A stretch of DNA of 64,000 bases, from positions 9,038,501-9,102,500 of the forward strand of contig NZ_JAVDYC010000001.1 in assembly GCF_031458255.1 (NCBI RefSeq), read 5' to 3'. This document shows positions 51,668-59,662 of the stretch, one piece after another. The notes under the pieces were generated by a model. The model had not been told where the DNA came from. It ran no database searches and was given only the letters and a program-made list of their open reading frames with translations. The DNA is from Catenuloplanes niger. Lineage in GTDB: Bacteria > Actinomycetota > Actinomycetes > Mycobacteriales > Micromonosporaceae. The translations under genes and the position numbers were made by a program. Within the stretch, counting starts at the first letter, position 1, and each line of letters begins with the position of its first letter.

Positions 51668-52558
51668 TCAGTGCACGATGAAGACCGGGCACCGCGCCTC
51701 GTGGATCAGCGCCTGGCTGACCGAGCCGAGCAGCAGACCGGTGAGCCCGCCGACACCGCGTGATCCGACGACGATCGCGGCCGCGCGCTCCGACTCGAGG
51801 ACGAAGCGGTGGCGCGGGTCCTCGGCGACCCGGGAGATCCGCGTCCGCACCCCGGCCTGGTTCGTCGCCGTGCTGAGGCGCGCCGCCCGCATCCGGGCGT
51901 CGGCCTGGCTCATCCAGGCCGGCAGCGACCACAGCACGACCAGCTCGCTGCCGCGCCACCGAGCTTCCTCGACGGCGAACCGCACCGCGCGGTCCGCCCA
52001 TCGCGAACCGTCGTATCCGGCCACGACCGGGCGTTCGGCCCACGACGTGCCCCGGGGCGGTCCCGGCATGCGTACCACCAGCACCGGTCCGCGATGGCGG
52101 GCGGCCACCTGGTCGCTGGTCGCACCGGTCAGCAGACCACCGGCCCGGGTGTGGCCGGCGCCCACGACCAGCAGGTCCTCTGCGGAGGCCCGATCGAGCA
52201 GGCAGCTCACCGGCGGGCCGACGGCCAGCCGGGACGCGACGGAGAGCGCGTCCGTACCGGCGTGCGCGCGGTCGGCGAGTCGCCGCAGCAGTGCGGTGCC
52301 GTGGTCCCGGTCCGCCTCCGGCACGCCGCGGGGCTGAGCGTGCACGATCGACAGCGGCCAGCCGCGCAGTTCGGCCTCGATCGCGGCATGGTCGACGGCG
52401 ATCGCGGCCGTGGGTGTGTCGTCCGCGCCCACGACGACGGTGTGCCGCACGACGGGCAGCGGGCGCGGCCGGCGCGGTGGGGCGGGACGGGTGGCCGTAC
52501 CCAGGAACCGGTTGATCGTTCCGAGACGGCCTGGGTGTCGTGTCTCCTGGGTGGTCAT
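51668..52558 (-). CDS. Universal stress protein, tandem domain with N-terminal extension
   Basis: 296 residues. A basic Pro/Arg-rich lead of about 35 residues precedes two Usp domains. The second has a full ATP motif GSRGVGGLTGLLLGS; the first (GAGHTRAGGLLTGAT) is degenerate. ATG follows GAGGAGG. A DosR-like box lies 67 nt upstream; divergent from the DoxX gene. Confidence 0.9.
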   Translation of the reverse strand: MTTQETRHPGRLGTINRFLGTATRPAPPRRPRPLPVVRHTVVVGADDTPTAAIAVDHAAIEAELRGWPLSIVHAQPRGVPEADRDHGTALLRRLADRAHAGTDALSVASRLAVGPPVSCLLDRASAEDLLVVGAGHTRAGGLLTGATSDQVAARHRGPVLVVRMPGPPRGTSWAERPVVAGYDGSRWADRAVRFAVEEARWRGSELVVLWSLPAWMSQADARMRAARLSTATNQAGVRTRISRVAEDPRHRFVLESERAAAIVVGSRGVGGLTGLLLGSVSQALIHEARCPVFIVH

Positions 52559-52624
52559 GTCGGCCTCCTCGCCTCGTCCGGACGGGCTCACCTCCAGCGA
52601 AGCGCGGGCCGCGCGGCCGGCACA

Positions 52625-52638
52625 GGGCCGTTGGACCC
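52625..52638. promoter_or_regulatory. DosR-like box 5
   Basis: GGGCCGTTGGACCC, 66 nt before the minus-strand tandem stress protein. Confidence 0.55.
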
Positions 52639-52680
52639 GAGGACGTGCGGCGCGGGAGGACCTCCGGACCCCGCGCGGCA

Positions 52681-52694
52681 CGGCCGTCCGGCCC
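52681..52694. promoter_or_regulatory. DosR-like box 6
   Basis: CGGCCGTCCGGCCC, one outer base off the pattern, 69 nt before the DoxX-type gene. Confidence 0.45.
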
Positions 52695-52763
52695 TGTCCG
52701 GACCGCATCGACCCTCGTCCAATGGTGACAACAGTCATCCGCACCGGAAGGGACGTGAGCACC

Positions 52764-53339
52764 ATGACAGCGATGGCAGAACGGCCGGCCGCTGGTGGAC
52801 CCGAGCCCCCGGCCGAAGTCCTCGCCACCACGGCGAAGGCGGAGACCGCCGCGCAGCGAGCCGCCCGGTACGTCTTCGGTGGCATCCGGCTCGCACTGGG
52901 CTGGATCTTCCTGTGGGCGTTCCTCGACAAGACGTTCGGGCTCGGGCACGAGACCGAGCCGGCCGCCGCCTGGATCAACGGCGGCAGCCCCACGAAGGGG
53001 TTCCTGTCCTTCGGCGCCACCGGCCCGTTCCAGGGCTTCTACCAGGACATCGCGGGTGCGGCCTGGGCCGACTGGCTCTTCATGGCGGGTCTGGCCGGCA
53101 TCGCGGTGGCGTTGCTGCTCGGCATCGGCCTGCGCATCGCCGCGGCCACCGGCGGGCTGCTCTACGTCCTGATGTGGACCGCCGTGCTGCCGCCGGAGAA
53201 CAACATCTTCATGGACGACCACCTGATCAACGCGGCGCTGCTGGCCGGCCTCGCGCTGATCGCCGCCGGTGACACGCTCGGCCTCGGACGGTGGTGGGCC
53301 TCGCTGCCCGTCGTGCGACACCACACCTGGCTGAAGTGA
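52764..53339 (+). CDS. DoxX/DoxD-type quinone-linked membrane protein
   Basis: 191 residues, four membrane helices. RLALGWIFLWAFLDKTFGLG followed by WINGGSPTKGFLSFGATGPFQGFYQDIAG resembles the DoxD/thiosulfate:quinone oxidoreductase large-subunit group; PPENNIFMDDHLINAALLAGLAL closes it. ATG at 52764 with GGAAGGG upstream. A role in membrane redox chemistry under low oxygen fits the context but is inference. Confidence 0.8.
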   Translation: MTAMAERPAAGGPEPPAEVLATTAKAETAAQRAARYVFGGIRLALGWIFLWAFLDKTFGLGHETEPAAAWINGGSPTKGFLSFGATGPFQGFYQDIAGAAWADWLFMAGLAGIAVALLLGIGLRIAAATGGLLYVLMWTAVLPPENNIFMDDHLINAALLAGLALIAAGDTLGLGRWWASLPVVRHHTWLK

Positions 53340-53345
53340 CCGCGC

Positions 53346-53384
53346 GCACCGGCTCGCTCGCGCACCGGGCGGGCGAGCCGGTGC
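53346..53384. terminator. 12-bp hairpin between DoxX and DUF1876 genes
   Basis: GCACCGGCTCGC pairs perfectly with 53373-53384. With no separate promoter visible in the 69-bp gap, it may attenuate rather than end transcription, or act as an mRNA processing or stability site. Confidence 0.45.
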
Positions 53385-53408
53385 CGTCCCGGAACGAAGG
53401 AGGACGCC

Positions 53409-53678
53409 ATGTCCGTGACGAAGCGCTGGAGCGTGGAGATCCTGATCGGCGAGACGAACCGGAAGACCTACGCCGAGGCGCAGCTGTACGACGAGAACAG
53501 CAACCAACTCGTCGGCCACGGCTCGGCCGTGGTCCATCCCGACGAGCCCCGCGTGCCCGAGGTCGGCGACGAGATAGCCGTCGCCCGCGCCCTGGCCGAC
53601 CTCGGCAACCGGCTGCTGGTCACGGCCGCCGGTGACCTCGAGGACGTGCTCGGCACCCGCGTGGACCTGGGACGGTAG
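53409..53678 (+). CDS. DUF1876 protein (Rv1738-like)
   Basis: 89 residues, the full length of the family: KRWSVEILIGETNRKTYAEAQLYDENSNQLVGHGSAVVHPDEPRVPEVGDEIAVARALADLGNRLLVTAAGDLEDV. The VPEVGDEIAVARAL block is the family signature. Rv1738 is one of the most strongly hypoxia-induced mycobacterial genes and its fold resembles ribosome hibernation factors. ATG after GAAGGAGG. 2 nt before the next gene. Confidence 0.9.
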   Translation: MSVTKRWSVEILIGETNRKTYAEAQLYDENSNQLVGHGSAVVHPDEPRVPEVGDEIAVARALADLGNRLLVTAAGDLEDVLGTRVDLGR

Positions 53679-53680
53679 CC

Positions 53681-54673
53681 ATGAGCCCGGTGCTGACCAC
53701 ACTGCGCGCCCTGTCCCCGGAGTCGCTGGACGCCTGCCTGACGGCCGCGATCGCGGCGGTGTCGGTCCACAACACCCAGCCGTGGCTGTTCCGTGCGCAC
53801 GGCCCGGAGATCGACGTCATGGCGGACGAGCGGCGCCGGCTGCGGGTGATCGACCCGGACGGCCGGCAGCTCGCGATGAGCGTCGGCGCCGCCGCCTTCA
53901 ACCTCCGGGTGGCGATGCGTGCCCGCGGCCGGCTGCCGGTGCAGCGGATCCTGCCGGACTCCGCGCACCCGGAGACGCTCGTCACCGTCTTTCCCGGCCC
54001 GTTCTCGCCGCCCGGCGCCGGCATCCGGGAGCTGACCGCCGCGATCGGGCGGCGGCACACCAGCCGGTCACCGCTGCGTACCTCCGCGATCCCGTGGCGC
54101 GTCCAGCAGGATCTGCTGGCGGCCGCCGCCGCGGAGGGCGCCCGGCTGACCGCCTGTGCGCCGGTGTCCCGGGACGGCCTGTTGGCGCTGACCCGGGCGG
54201 CGGCGGAAACGCTGCACCACAACCCGGCCTACCGCGACGAGATCGCGGCCTGGGCCGGCGGGCCGGCCGCGCGCACCGACGGTGTGCCGGTCACCGCGTT
54301 CGCGCCGCGGGACGCCGCCGCACGACTGCCGCTGCGCGACTTCCGGTCCGGCCGGCCGGAGCTGTACCGGCCGGTCACGGCGCGGTTCGAGCGGTTCCCG
54401 GCGCTGATGGTGCTGTCCACGCCCGGCGACACCCGTTACGACTGGATCCGTGCCGGGCAGGCGCTGCAACGAGTCCTGCTCACCGCGACGGTGCACGGGC
54501 TCGCGGTCACGCCGATGAACCAGGCCCTGGACGTACCCGCGCTCCGGCACCTCGTCGGCGGTGACGGCGCCGGGCCGCACGCGCAGGCCGTCCTGCGCCT
54601 CGGCTACGGCTCGCCCGGCCCGGCCACACCGCGTCGCCGCGTCGACGAGGTCCTGGTCGGCCGGACGCCGTAA
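53681..54673 (+). CDS. Acg-type nitroreductase-like protein, long form
   Basis: 330 residues. Starts with AAIAAVSVHNTQPWLFRAHGPEIDVMADERRRLRVIDPDGRQL, then RRHTSRSPL and RAGQALQRVLLTATVHGLAVTPMNQALD, the layout of Rv3131/Rv2032 (Acg). It begins 2 nt after the DUF1876 stop, a coupled pair. FMN binding is expected; catalysis is unproven for this group. A hairpin follows. Confidence 0.88.
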   Translation: MSPVLTTLRALSPESLDACLTAAIAAVSVHNTQPWLFRAHGPEIDVMADERRRLRVIDPDGRQLAMSVGAAAFNLRVAMRARGRLPVQRILPDSAHPETLVTVFPGPFSPPGAGIRELTAAIGRRHTSRSPLRTSAIPWRVQQDLLAAAAAEGARLTACAPVSRDGLLALTRAAAETLHHNPAYRDEIAAWAGGPAARTDGVPVTAFAPRDAAARLPLRDFRSGRPELYRPVTARFERFPALMVLSTPGDTRYDWIRAGQALQRVLLTATVHGLAVTPMNQALDVPALRHLVGGDGAGPHAQAVLRLGYGSPGPATPRRRVDEVLVGRTP

Positions 54674-54694
54674 CGCGACGCGACCACGTGATGC

Positions 54695-54723
54695 GGCCGG
54701 CACGACGTCCTGTCGTGCCGGCC
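54695..54723. terminator. 12-bp hairpin after the nitroreductase gene
   Basis: GGCCGGCACGAC, loop GTCCT, perfect complement. No U-tract. The remaining 54724-54930 is comparatively AT-rich and shows no clear promoter match. Confidence 0.55.
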
Positions 54724-54930
54724 GGACCACGTGCGCCATATAGACCGTGCGCCCGCCGCTCGCGTTCCACGTACTCGGGAAAACGTCGAGCGGCGTTGTC
54801 CGCACCAGCCGGTGATCGCATTCGCGGGACTGTCGATTCACCGTTTATCCGCTGTTCCGCGCGGCCGCGGAACTGTGGTGAGCGCGATCACTCGGATGAA
54901 CAGATAGCGGAAAGAATCGTTTATGCGCAT

Positions 54931-55779
54931 ATGACGCTAAGAATTGGTTTCGTCGGGGTCGGGGACATCGGTGGTCCGATGGCCGCCCGCTGCATCGGGG
55001 CCGGGTTCGAGGTCTCGCTGTGGGCCCGGCGGGCGGCCAGCCTCGAGCAGTTCGCACCGGATTCGTTCCGGGTCGCGGCGTCACTCACGGATCTCGGCCG
55101 GGGCAGTGACGTCGTCGGGGTCGCCGTTTTCAGCGAGGACGACGTGCGCGAGGTCGTCGCCGGTGACGAGGGCATCGCCGCGGGCATGGCGCCCGGCGGC
55201 ATCATCCTGATCCACTCGACCGTCTCCGGCCGGCTCGTGCAGGGCCTGGCCGAGGAATGCGGGTCCCGTGGTGTGACGGTGCTGGACGCCCCCGTCAGTG
55301 GCCTGCGCGCGCGGGCCGTCACCGGCGACCTGACCATCATGGTCGGCGGCCCGGAGGAGGCCTTCGAGACCGCCCGCCCCATGCTCGACGCCATGGCCTC
55401 CGCGGTGCGCCGCCACGGCCCGGTAGGCGCGGGTCTGCAGGTCAAAGTCCTCAACCAGTCCCTGCTGTACGCCAACATGGCCGCCGCCGGGCTGGCCCTC
55501 GAGGCCGCCGACCGACTCGGCCTGGACCGCGCCGTGGTCGCGGACACCATCCTGGCCTCCTCGGGAGCGAGCGTCGGCCTGCAGACCTTCGCCGGCCGGG
55601 TCACGAACGACCCGGCCTTCCGGGACCACGCCGCGAGAACCGCCACGAAGGACCTCGACGCCCTCGGCTCGGTGCTCTCCGCCGCCGGAATCGACGGAGG
55701 TGCCCTGTCGTCGATGGCCGCCGAGTTCACCGAGGTCGTCGCCCGTCTGTCGCCCGGCCGCAGCGCGCCGGTGCCGTGA
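54931..55779 (+). CDS. NAD(P)-binding beta-hydroxyacid dehydrogenase family protein
   Basis: 282 residues. Rossmann motif GFVGVGDIGGPMAARCIGAGFEVSLWAR at 7-33; substrate-site DAPVSG (DxPVSGG-type) near 118 and the helix 6 Lys in KVLNQSLLYANMAAAGLALEAADRLG. This is the 3-hydroxyisobutyrate/6-phosphogluconate dehydrogenase-like family. First codons (ACG CTA AGA ATT GGT) are unusually A/T-ending for this DNA, possibly to keep the start unstructured. ATG at 54931; ribosome-binding site weak. Confidence 0.82.
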   Translation: MTLRIGFVGVGDIGGPMAARCIGAGFEVSLWARRAASLEQFAPDSFRVAASLTDLGRGSDVVGVAVFSEDDVREVVAGDEGIAAGMAPGGIILIHSTVSGRLVQGLAEECGSRGVTVLDAPVSGLRARAVTGDLTIMVGGPEEAFETARPMLDAMASAVRRHGPVGAGLQVKVLNQSLLYANMAAAGLALEAADRLGLDRAVVADTILASSGASVGLQTFAGRVTNDPAFRDHAARTATKDLDALGSVLSAAGIDGGALSSMAAEFTEVVARLSPGRSAPVP

Positions 55780-55835
55780 CGACAGGGACTCGCTGATCCG
55801 TACGCCCGTGGAACCGGCCGGCCGGCGTCGCGCCG

Positions 55836-55867
55836 GTCGAGGTCTCCGCGATCGCGGAGACCTCGAC
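55836..55867. terminator. 32-bp perfect palindrome
   Basis: Arms of 16 bp around a central GCGATCGC, with no loop, 57 nt after the oxidoreductase stop. First of two hairpins between convergent genes. Confidence 0.6.
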
Positions 55868-55885
55868 ACCCGTCGGGGTGGTGCG

Positions 55886-55926
55886 CCCGGTCGAGCGTGC
55901 CCGCCGCGCGGGAACGCTCGACCGGG
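55886..55926. terminator. 13-bp stem hairpin at the end of adhE
   Basis: CCCGGTCGAGCGT pairs with 55914-55926 around a 15-nt loop, 9 nt past the adhE stop. Serves the minus strand, probably as a terminator. Confidence 0.6.
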
Positions 55927-55934
55927 ATCGGAGG

Positions 55935-58595
55935 TTACGACGCCGTCCGGGCGGTCCGTGCCTTGCGCGGGCGCGGTGCGCGGTCCTCGGCGGCCGTGGT
56001 GCGGTCGCCGTAGTAGGCGGTGCGCATCAGCTCCTGCATGTCGTCGAGCATCGGCATGCGGGGGTTGGCCGGCGCGCACTGGTCCTCGTAGGCGTTGAGT
56101 GCCTGCTGCGGCAGCGACTCCAGGAACGTCCGCTCGTCCACCCCGGCGGCCCGGAACGAGCGGGGGATGCCGACCTCGTCGCGCAGCCGTTCGATCGCGA
56201 CGGCGAGGGACTCCACGCCCTCGGCCGGGGTGGCGGCGGGCAGCCCGAGCATCTGCGCGATCTGCTGGAAGCGCTCCGGTGCGCGGTAGCTCTCGTACTT
56301 CGGCCAGCCGGTCAGCTTCGTCGGCGTGCTGCCGTTGTAGCGGATCACGTGCGGGAGCAGGATCGCGTTGGTGCGGCCGTGCGCGACGTGGAACGTGGCG
56401 CCGAGCGTGTGCGACATGGCGTGCACGATGCCGAGGAACGCGCTGCCGAACGCCATGCCCGCGATCGTCCCGGCGTTGTGCATGCGCTCCCGGGCCACCG
56501 GATCCGACGCTCCGGCGTGGACCGCGCGGGACAGGTGACCGAAGATGAGCCGGATCGCGTGCAGCGCGAGACCGTCGGTGAAGTCGCTGGCGTAGACGGA
56601 CACGTACGACTCGATGGCGTGGGTGAGCGCGTCGAAGCCGCTGTCCGCGGTGACCACGGCCGGCAGGTCCGCGGCCAGCACCGGGTCGACCACCGCGACG
56701 CTCGGGGTGAGCGCGTAGTCGGCGAGGGGGTACTTCTTGCCGGTCGCGGTGTCGGTGATGACAGCGAACGGGGTGACCTCCGCGCCGGTGCCGGACGTGG
56801 TCGGGATGCAGACGAGCTTCGCGAGGTCGCCGAGCGTGGGGAACTTGAAGGCGCGCTTGCGGATGTCGAAGAACTTCTCCCGCATGTCCGCGAAGACGAC
56901 CTCCGGGTGCTCGTAACGCAGCCACATGACCTTGGCCGCGTCCATGGCGGAGCCGCCGCCGAGCGCGATGATCGTGTCCGGGCGGAACGAGCGCATCAGG
57001 TCCGCGCCCCGGTCGACCGTGGCCACGCTCGGCTCGGGCTCGACGTCGTCGATGATCTGCAGTGCCACCCGCTCCGGGCGGCGGTGCAGCACCGAGATGA
57101 CGCGGTCGACGTACCCCAGCCTGGTCATGGTGTGGTCGGTGACGACCGTGACCCGGTGCACGTCCGGCATGTCGGCGAGGTACCGGATCGCGTTCGGCTC
57201 GAAGTAGATCTTCGGCGGGACCTTGAACCACTGCAGGTTGTTCGTACGCCGGCCGACCCGCTTGATGTTGATGAGATCCACCGCCGTGACGTTGTGCGAG
57301 ACCGAGTTGCGGCCGTAGCTGCCGCAGCCGAGCGTGAGCGAGGGCAGGAACGCGTTGTACATGTCGCCGATGCCGCCCTGCGACGCCGGCGCGTTCCAGA
57401 TGATCCGCACCGCCTTGACCCGGCGGCCGTACGCCTCGGCCAGCTCGTCGGACGCGGTGTGGATGACCGCGGAGTGCCCGAGGCCGTGGAACTCGACCAT
57501 CCGCTCGGCGAACCGGATGCCCTCCTCGGTGTCGCGGGCGGTGAGCAGCGCCAGCACCGGGCAGAGCTTTTCCCGGGTCAGCGGCTCGGCCGGCCCCACC
57601 GTGTCGACCGGCACGATGATGATCGACGTGTCCGGCGGCACCTCGAAACCGGCCTGCTCCGCGATCCACGCCGGGCTCTTGCCGACGACCGAGGCGTTGA
57701 GCTTCGCGCCGGCGCAGTCCGTGCCGTCCGCGGCGACGCCGAACATCAGCTTCTCCAGCGCGGTCTTCTGTTCCGGCGTCGCGATGTGCGCGTGCAGCGC
57801 GCGGAACTCGTCCAGCGCGGCCGCCAGGATCGGCTCGTCGACGATGACGGCCTGCTCGGACGCGCAGATCATGCCGTTGTCGAAGCTCTTCGAGAGCACC
57901 ACGTCGTTGACGGCCCGCTTGAGGTCCGCGGAACTCTCGATGTAGGCGGGCACGTTGCCGGCGCCGACGCCGAGCGCGGGCTTCCCGGCCGAGTAGGCGG
58001 CCTTGACCATCGCGTTCCCGCCGGTGGCCAGGATGACCGACACGCCGTCGTGGTTCATCAGCGCGGACGTCGCCGCGACCGACGGCTCGGAGATCCACTG
58101 TACGCAGTGCTCCGGCGCGCCCGCCGCGACCGCCGCGTCCCGCACCACCCGGGCCGCCTCGGCGCTGCACTCCTGTGCCGAGGGGTGGAACGCGAAGATG
58201 ACCGGGTTGCGGGTCTTCAGCGCCAACAGCGCCTTGAAGATCGTCGTCGACGTCGGGTTCGTCACCGGCGTGACCGCCGCGACCACGCCGACCGGCTCCG
58301 CGATCTCGGTGATCCCGGCGACGTCGTCGCGGTTGATCACACCGACCGTGCGGACGCCGGCCATGTGGTTCGTGACGTGTTCGCACGCGAAGATGTTCTT
58401 CACGGCCTTGTCCTCGAACACGCCGCGCCCGGTCTCCTCGACCGCCCGCCGGGCCAGATCCGCGTGCCGGCTCAGCGCGGCCACGGACGCCTTCTTCACG
58501 ATCTCGTCGATCTGCTCCTGCGTGAAACCGTCGTAGTCGGCCAGGGCCTTCAGCCCGTGCGCGACCAGGACGTCGATGACCGCGTCGGTCGTCAT
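55935..58595 (-). CDS. adhE: Bifunctional acetaldehyde-CoA/alcohol dehydrogenase
   Basis: 886 residues, full AdhE length. N-terminal CoA-acylating aldehyde dehydrogenase (about 1-440) with the catalytic Cys in FDNGMICASEQ; C-terminal iron-type alcohol dehydrogenase (about 450-860) with GGGSAMDAAKVMWLRYEHPE, DSGFDALTHAIESYVS and the metal-binding His run SHTLGATFHVAHGRTNA. It reduces acetyl-CoA to ethanol with two NADH, regenerating NAD without oxygen. ATG preceded by GGAGTG. A DosR-like box lies 90 nt upstream, shared with the divergent Usp-PPDK unit. The last 30 residues are a basic tail. Confidence 0.95.
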   Translation of the reverse strand: MTTDAVIDVLVAHGLKALADYDGFTQEQIDEIVKKASVAALSRHADLARRAVEETGRGVFEDKAVKNIFACEHVTNHMAGVRTVGVINRDDVAGITEIAEPVGVVAAVTPVTNPTSTTIFKALLALKTRNPVIFAFHPSAQECSAEAARVVRDAAVAAGAPEHCVQWISEPSVAATSALMNHDGVSVILATGGNAMVKAAYSAGKPALGVGAGNVPAYIESSADLKRAVNDVVLSKSFDNGMICASEQAVIVDEPILAAALDEFRALHAHIATPEQKTALEKLMFGVAADGTDCAGAKLNASVVGKSPAWIAEQAGFEVPPDTSIIIVPVDTVGPAEPLTREKLCPVLALLTARDTEEGIRFAERMVEFHGLGHSAVIHTASDELAEAYGRRVKAVRIIWNAPASQGGIGDMYNAFLPSLTLGCGSYGRNSVSHNVTAVDLINIKRVGRRTNNLQWFKVPPKIYFEPNAIRYLADMPDVHRVTVVTDHTMTRLGYVDRVISVLHRRPERVALQIIDDVEPEPSVATVDRGADLMRSFRPDTIIALGGGSAMDAAKVMWLRYEHPEVVFADMREKFFDIRKRAFKFPTLGDLAKLVCIPTTSGTGAEVTPFAVITDTATGKKYPLADYALTPSVAVVDPVLAADLPAVVTADSGFDALTHAIESYVSVYASDFTDGLALHAIRLIFGHLSRAVHAGASDPVARERMHNAGTIAGMAFGSAFLGIVHAMSHTLGATFHVAHGRTNAILLPHVIRYNGSTPTKLTGWPKYESYRAPERFQQIAQMLGLPAATPAEGVESLAVAIERLRDEVGIPRSFRAAGVDERTFLESLPQQALNAYEDQCAPANPRMPMLDDMQELMRTAYYGDRTTAAEDRAPRPRKARTARTAS

Positions 58596-58684
58596 CCGGA
58601 ATCACTCCACATCGTCAATCGGTGCCGGTTCCCAGCCTTGTCGCGCCGGCGCGTTCCGGTCAGCGGCGATCGGTACCCGCCGGT

Positions 58685-58698
58685 GGGACCTTCGGCCC
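58685..58698. promoter_or_regulatory. DosR-like box 7, between adhE and the Usp-PPDK operon
   Basis: GGGACCTTCGGCCC, 89 nt from the adhE start and 72 nt from the stress protein start; may serve both directions. Confidence 0.65.
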
Positions 58699-58770
58699 TG
58701 CCCGCGGCGCGCCGGACGGCGGACGGTCGTATCGACGGACACCACTCCGGTGGCCGGGAGGGAGGCCACG

Positions 58771-59643
58771 ATGAGTCGCACGGACCACCTCACGCTCGGC
58801 TTCGACGACTCGCCCGGCGCGCGCACCGCGCTGCACTGGGCCCTGGACGAGGCCGCCCGCACCGGTGCGGCGTTGCGCCTGGCGCTCGTGCTGGACACGC
58901 CGGCGGTGCCGGCGCCGGTGCCGTACCCGGTCGGCTGGCCGGACCAGGCCGCCATGGACGTCGCGACGGCCGTCCTGGACCGGGTCACCGAGGCGGCCGC
59001 GCACTCGCACCCCGCCGTGCCGGTCACCCGTACGGTGCGCCGGGGCGCGCCGGCACGCGTGCTGGAGGACCTGTCCCGCACGTCGCGCCTGCTGGTGCTC
59101 GGCAGCCACGGACACGGTGGCTTCACCGGCATGCTGCTCGGATCGACCGGCGTCTCGGTGTCCGCGCACGCGCACTGCCCGGTCGTCGTGGTGCGCCGGC
59201 ACGCGGATCCGCACGGCCACGTCGCCGTCGGGCTGGACGGCTCGCCGGCCAGCCGGATCGCGTTGCGGTTCGCGGCGCGGGCCGCGGTGTCGCGCGGGGT
59301 GCCGCTGCACGCGGTCCGGGTCTGGACGCCTCCGTCACCGCTGTGGGAGCCGTCCGGCTTCGACGCGGCCGCGGTCCAGGCGGCCGAGACGGCCGCGCTC
59401 GACAAGGACCTCGTCGACTGCCCGAGCACGCGGATCACCGCCGAGGTGGTCGCCGGCAACCCGGCCGGCGTGCTGCTCGCCGCCGCCCGCCACGCCCAGC
59501 TGGTCGTGGTCGGCACCCGCGGCCACGGCGGCTTCACCGGCATGCTGCTCGGTTCGGTCAGCCAGCATCTGCTGCACCACGCGCCCTGCCCGGTCGCGGT
59601 GGTGCGCGAACCCGTACCGGCCACACCCGACGTCGACCACTGA
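58771..59643 (+). CDS. Universal stress protein, tandem domain
   Basis: 290 residues with two Usp domains, each with an intact ATP motif (GSHGHGGFTGMLLGS; GTRGHGGFTGMLLGS). The near-identity of the two motifs suggests an internal duplication. ATG after GGGAGGGAGG. 19 nt before the PPDK gene, so co-transcribed. Confidence 0.93.
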   Translation: MSRTDHLTLGFDDSPGARTALHWALDEAARTGAALRLALVLDTPAVPAPVPYPVGWPDQAAMDVATAVLDRVTEAAAHSHPAVPVTRTVRRGAPARVLEDLSRTSRLLVLGSHGHGGFTGMLLGSTGVSVSAHAHCPVVVVRRHADPHGHVAVGLDGSPASRIALRFAARAAVSRGVPLHAVRVWTPPSPLWEPSGFDAAAVQAAETAALDKDLVDCPSTRITAEVVAGNPAGVLLAAARHAQLVVVGTRGHGGFTGMLLGSVSQHLLHHAPCPVAVVREPVPATPDVDH

Positions 59644-59662
59644 GACCACGGAGGTGCGCACC

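Noticed and set aside
54826-54839. Tenth DosR-like box upstream of the oxidoreductase
   Set aside because: Only the GGGAC half matches (GGGACTGTCGATTC); the right arm is lost.
55081-58605. 1,174-codon minus-strand frame spanning adhE
   Set aside because: Different frame from AdhE with Arg/Gly-rich text; AdhE is unambiguous in the other frame.
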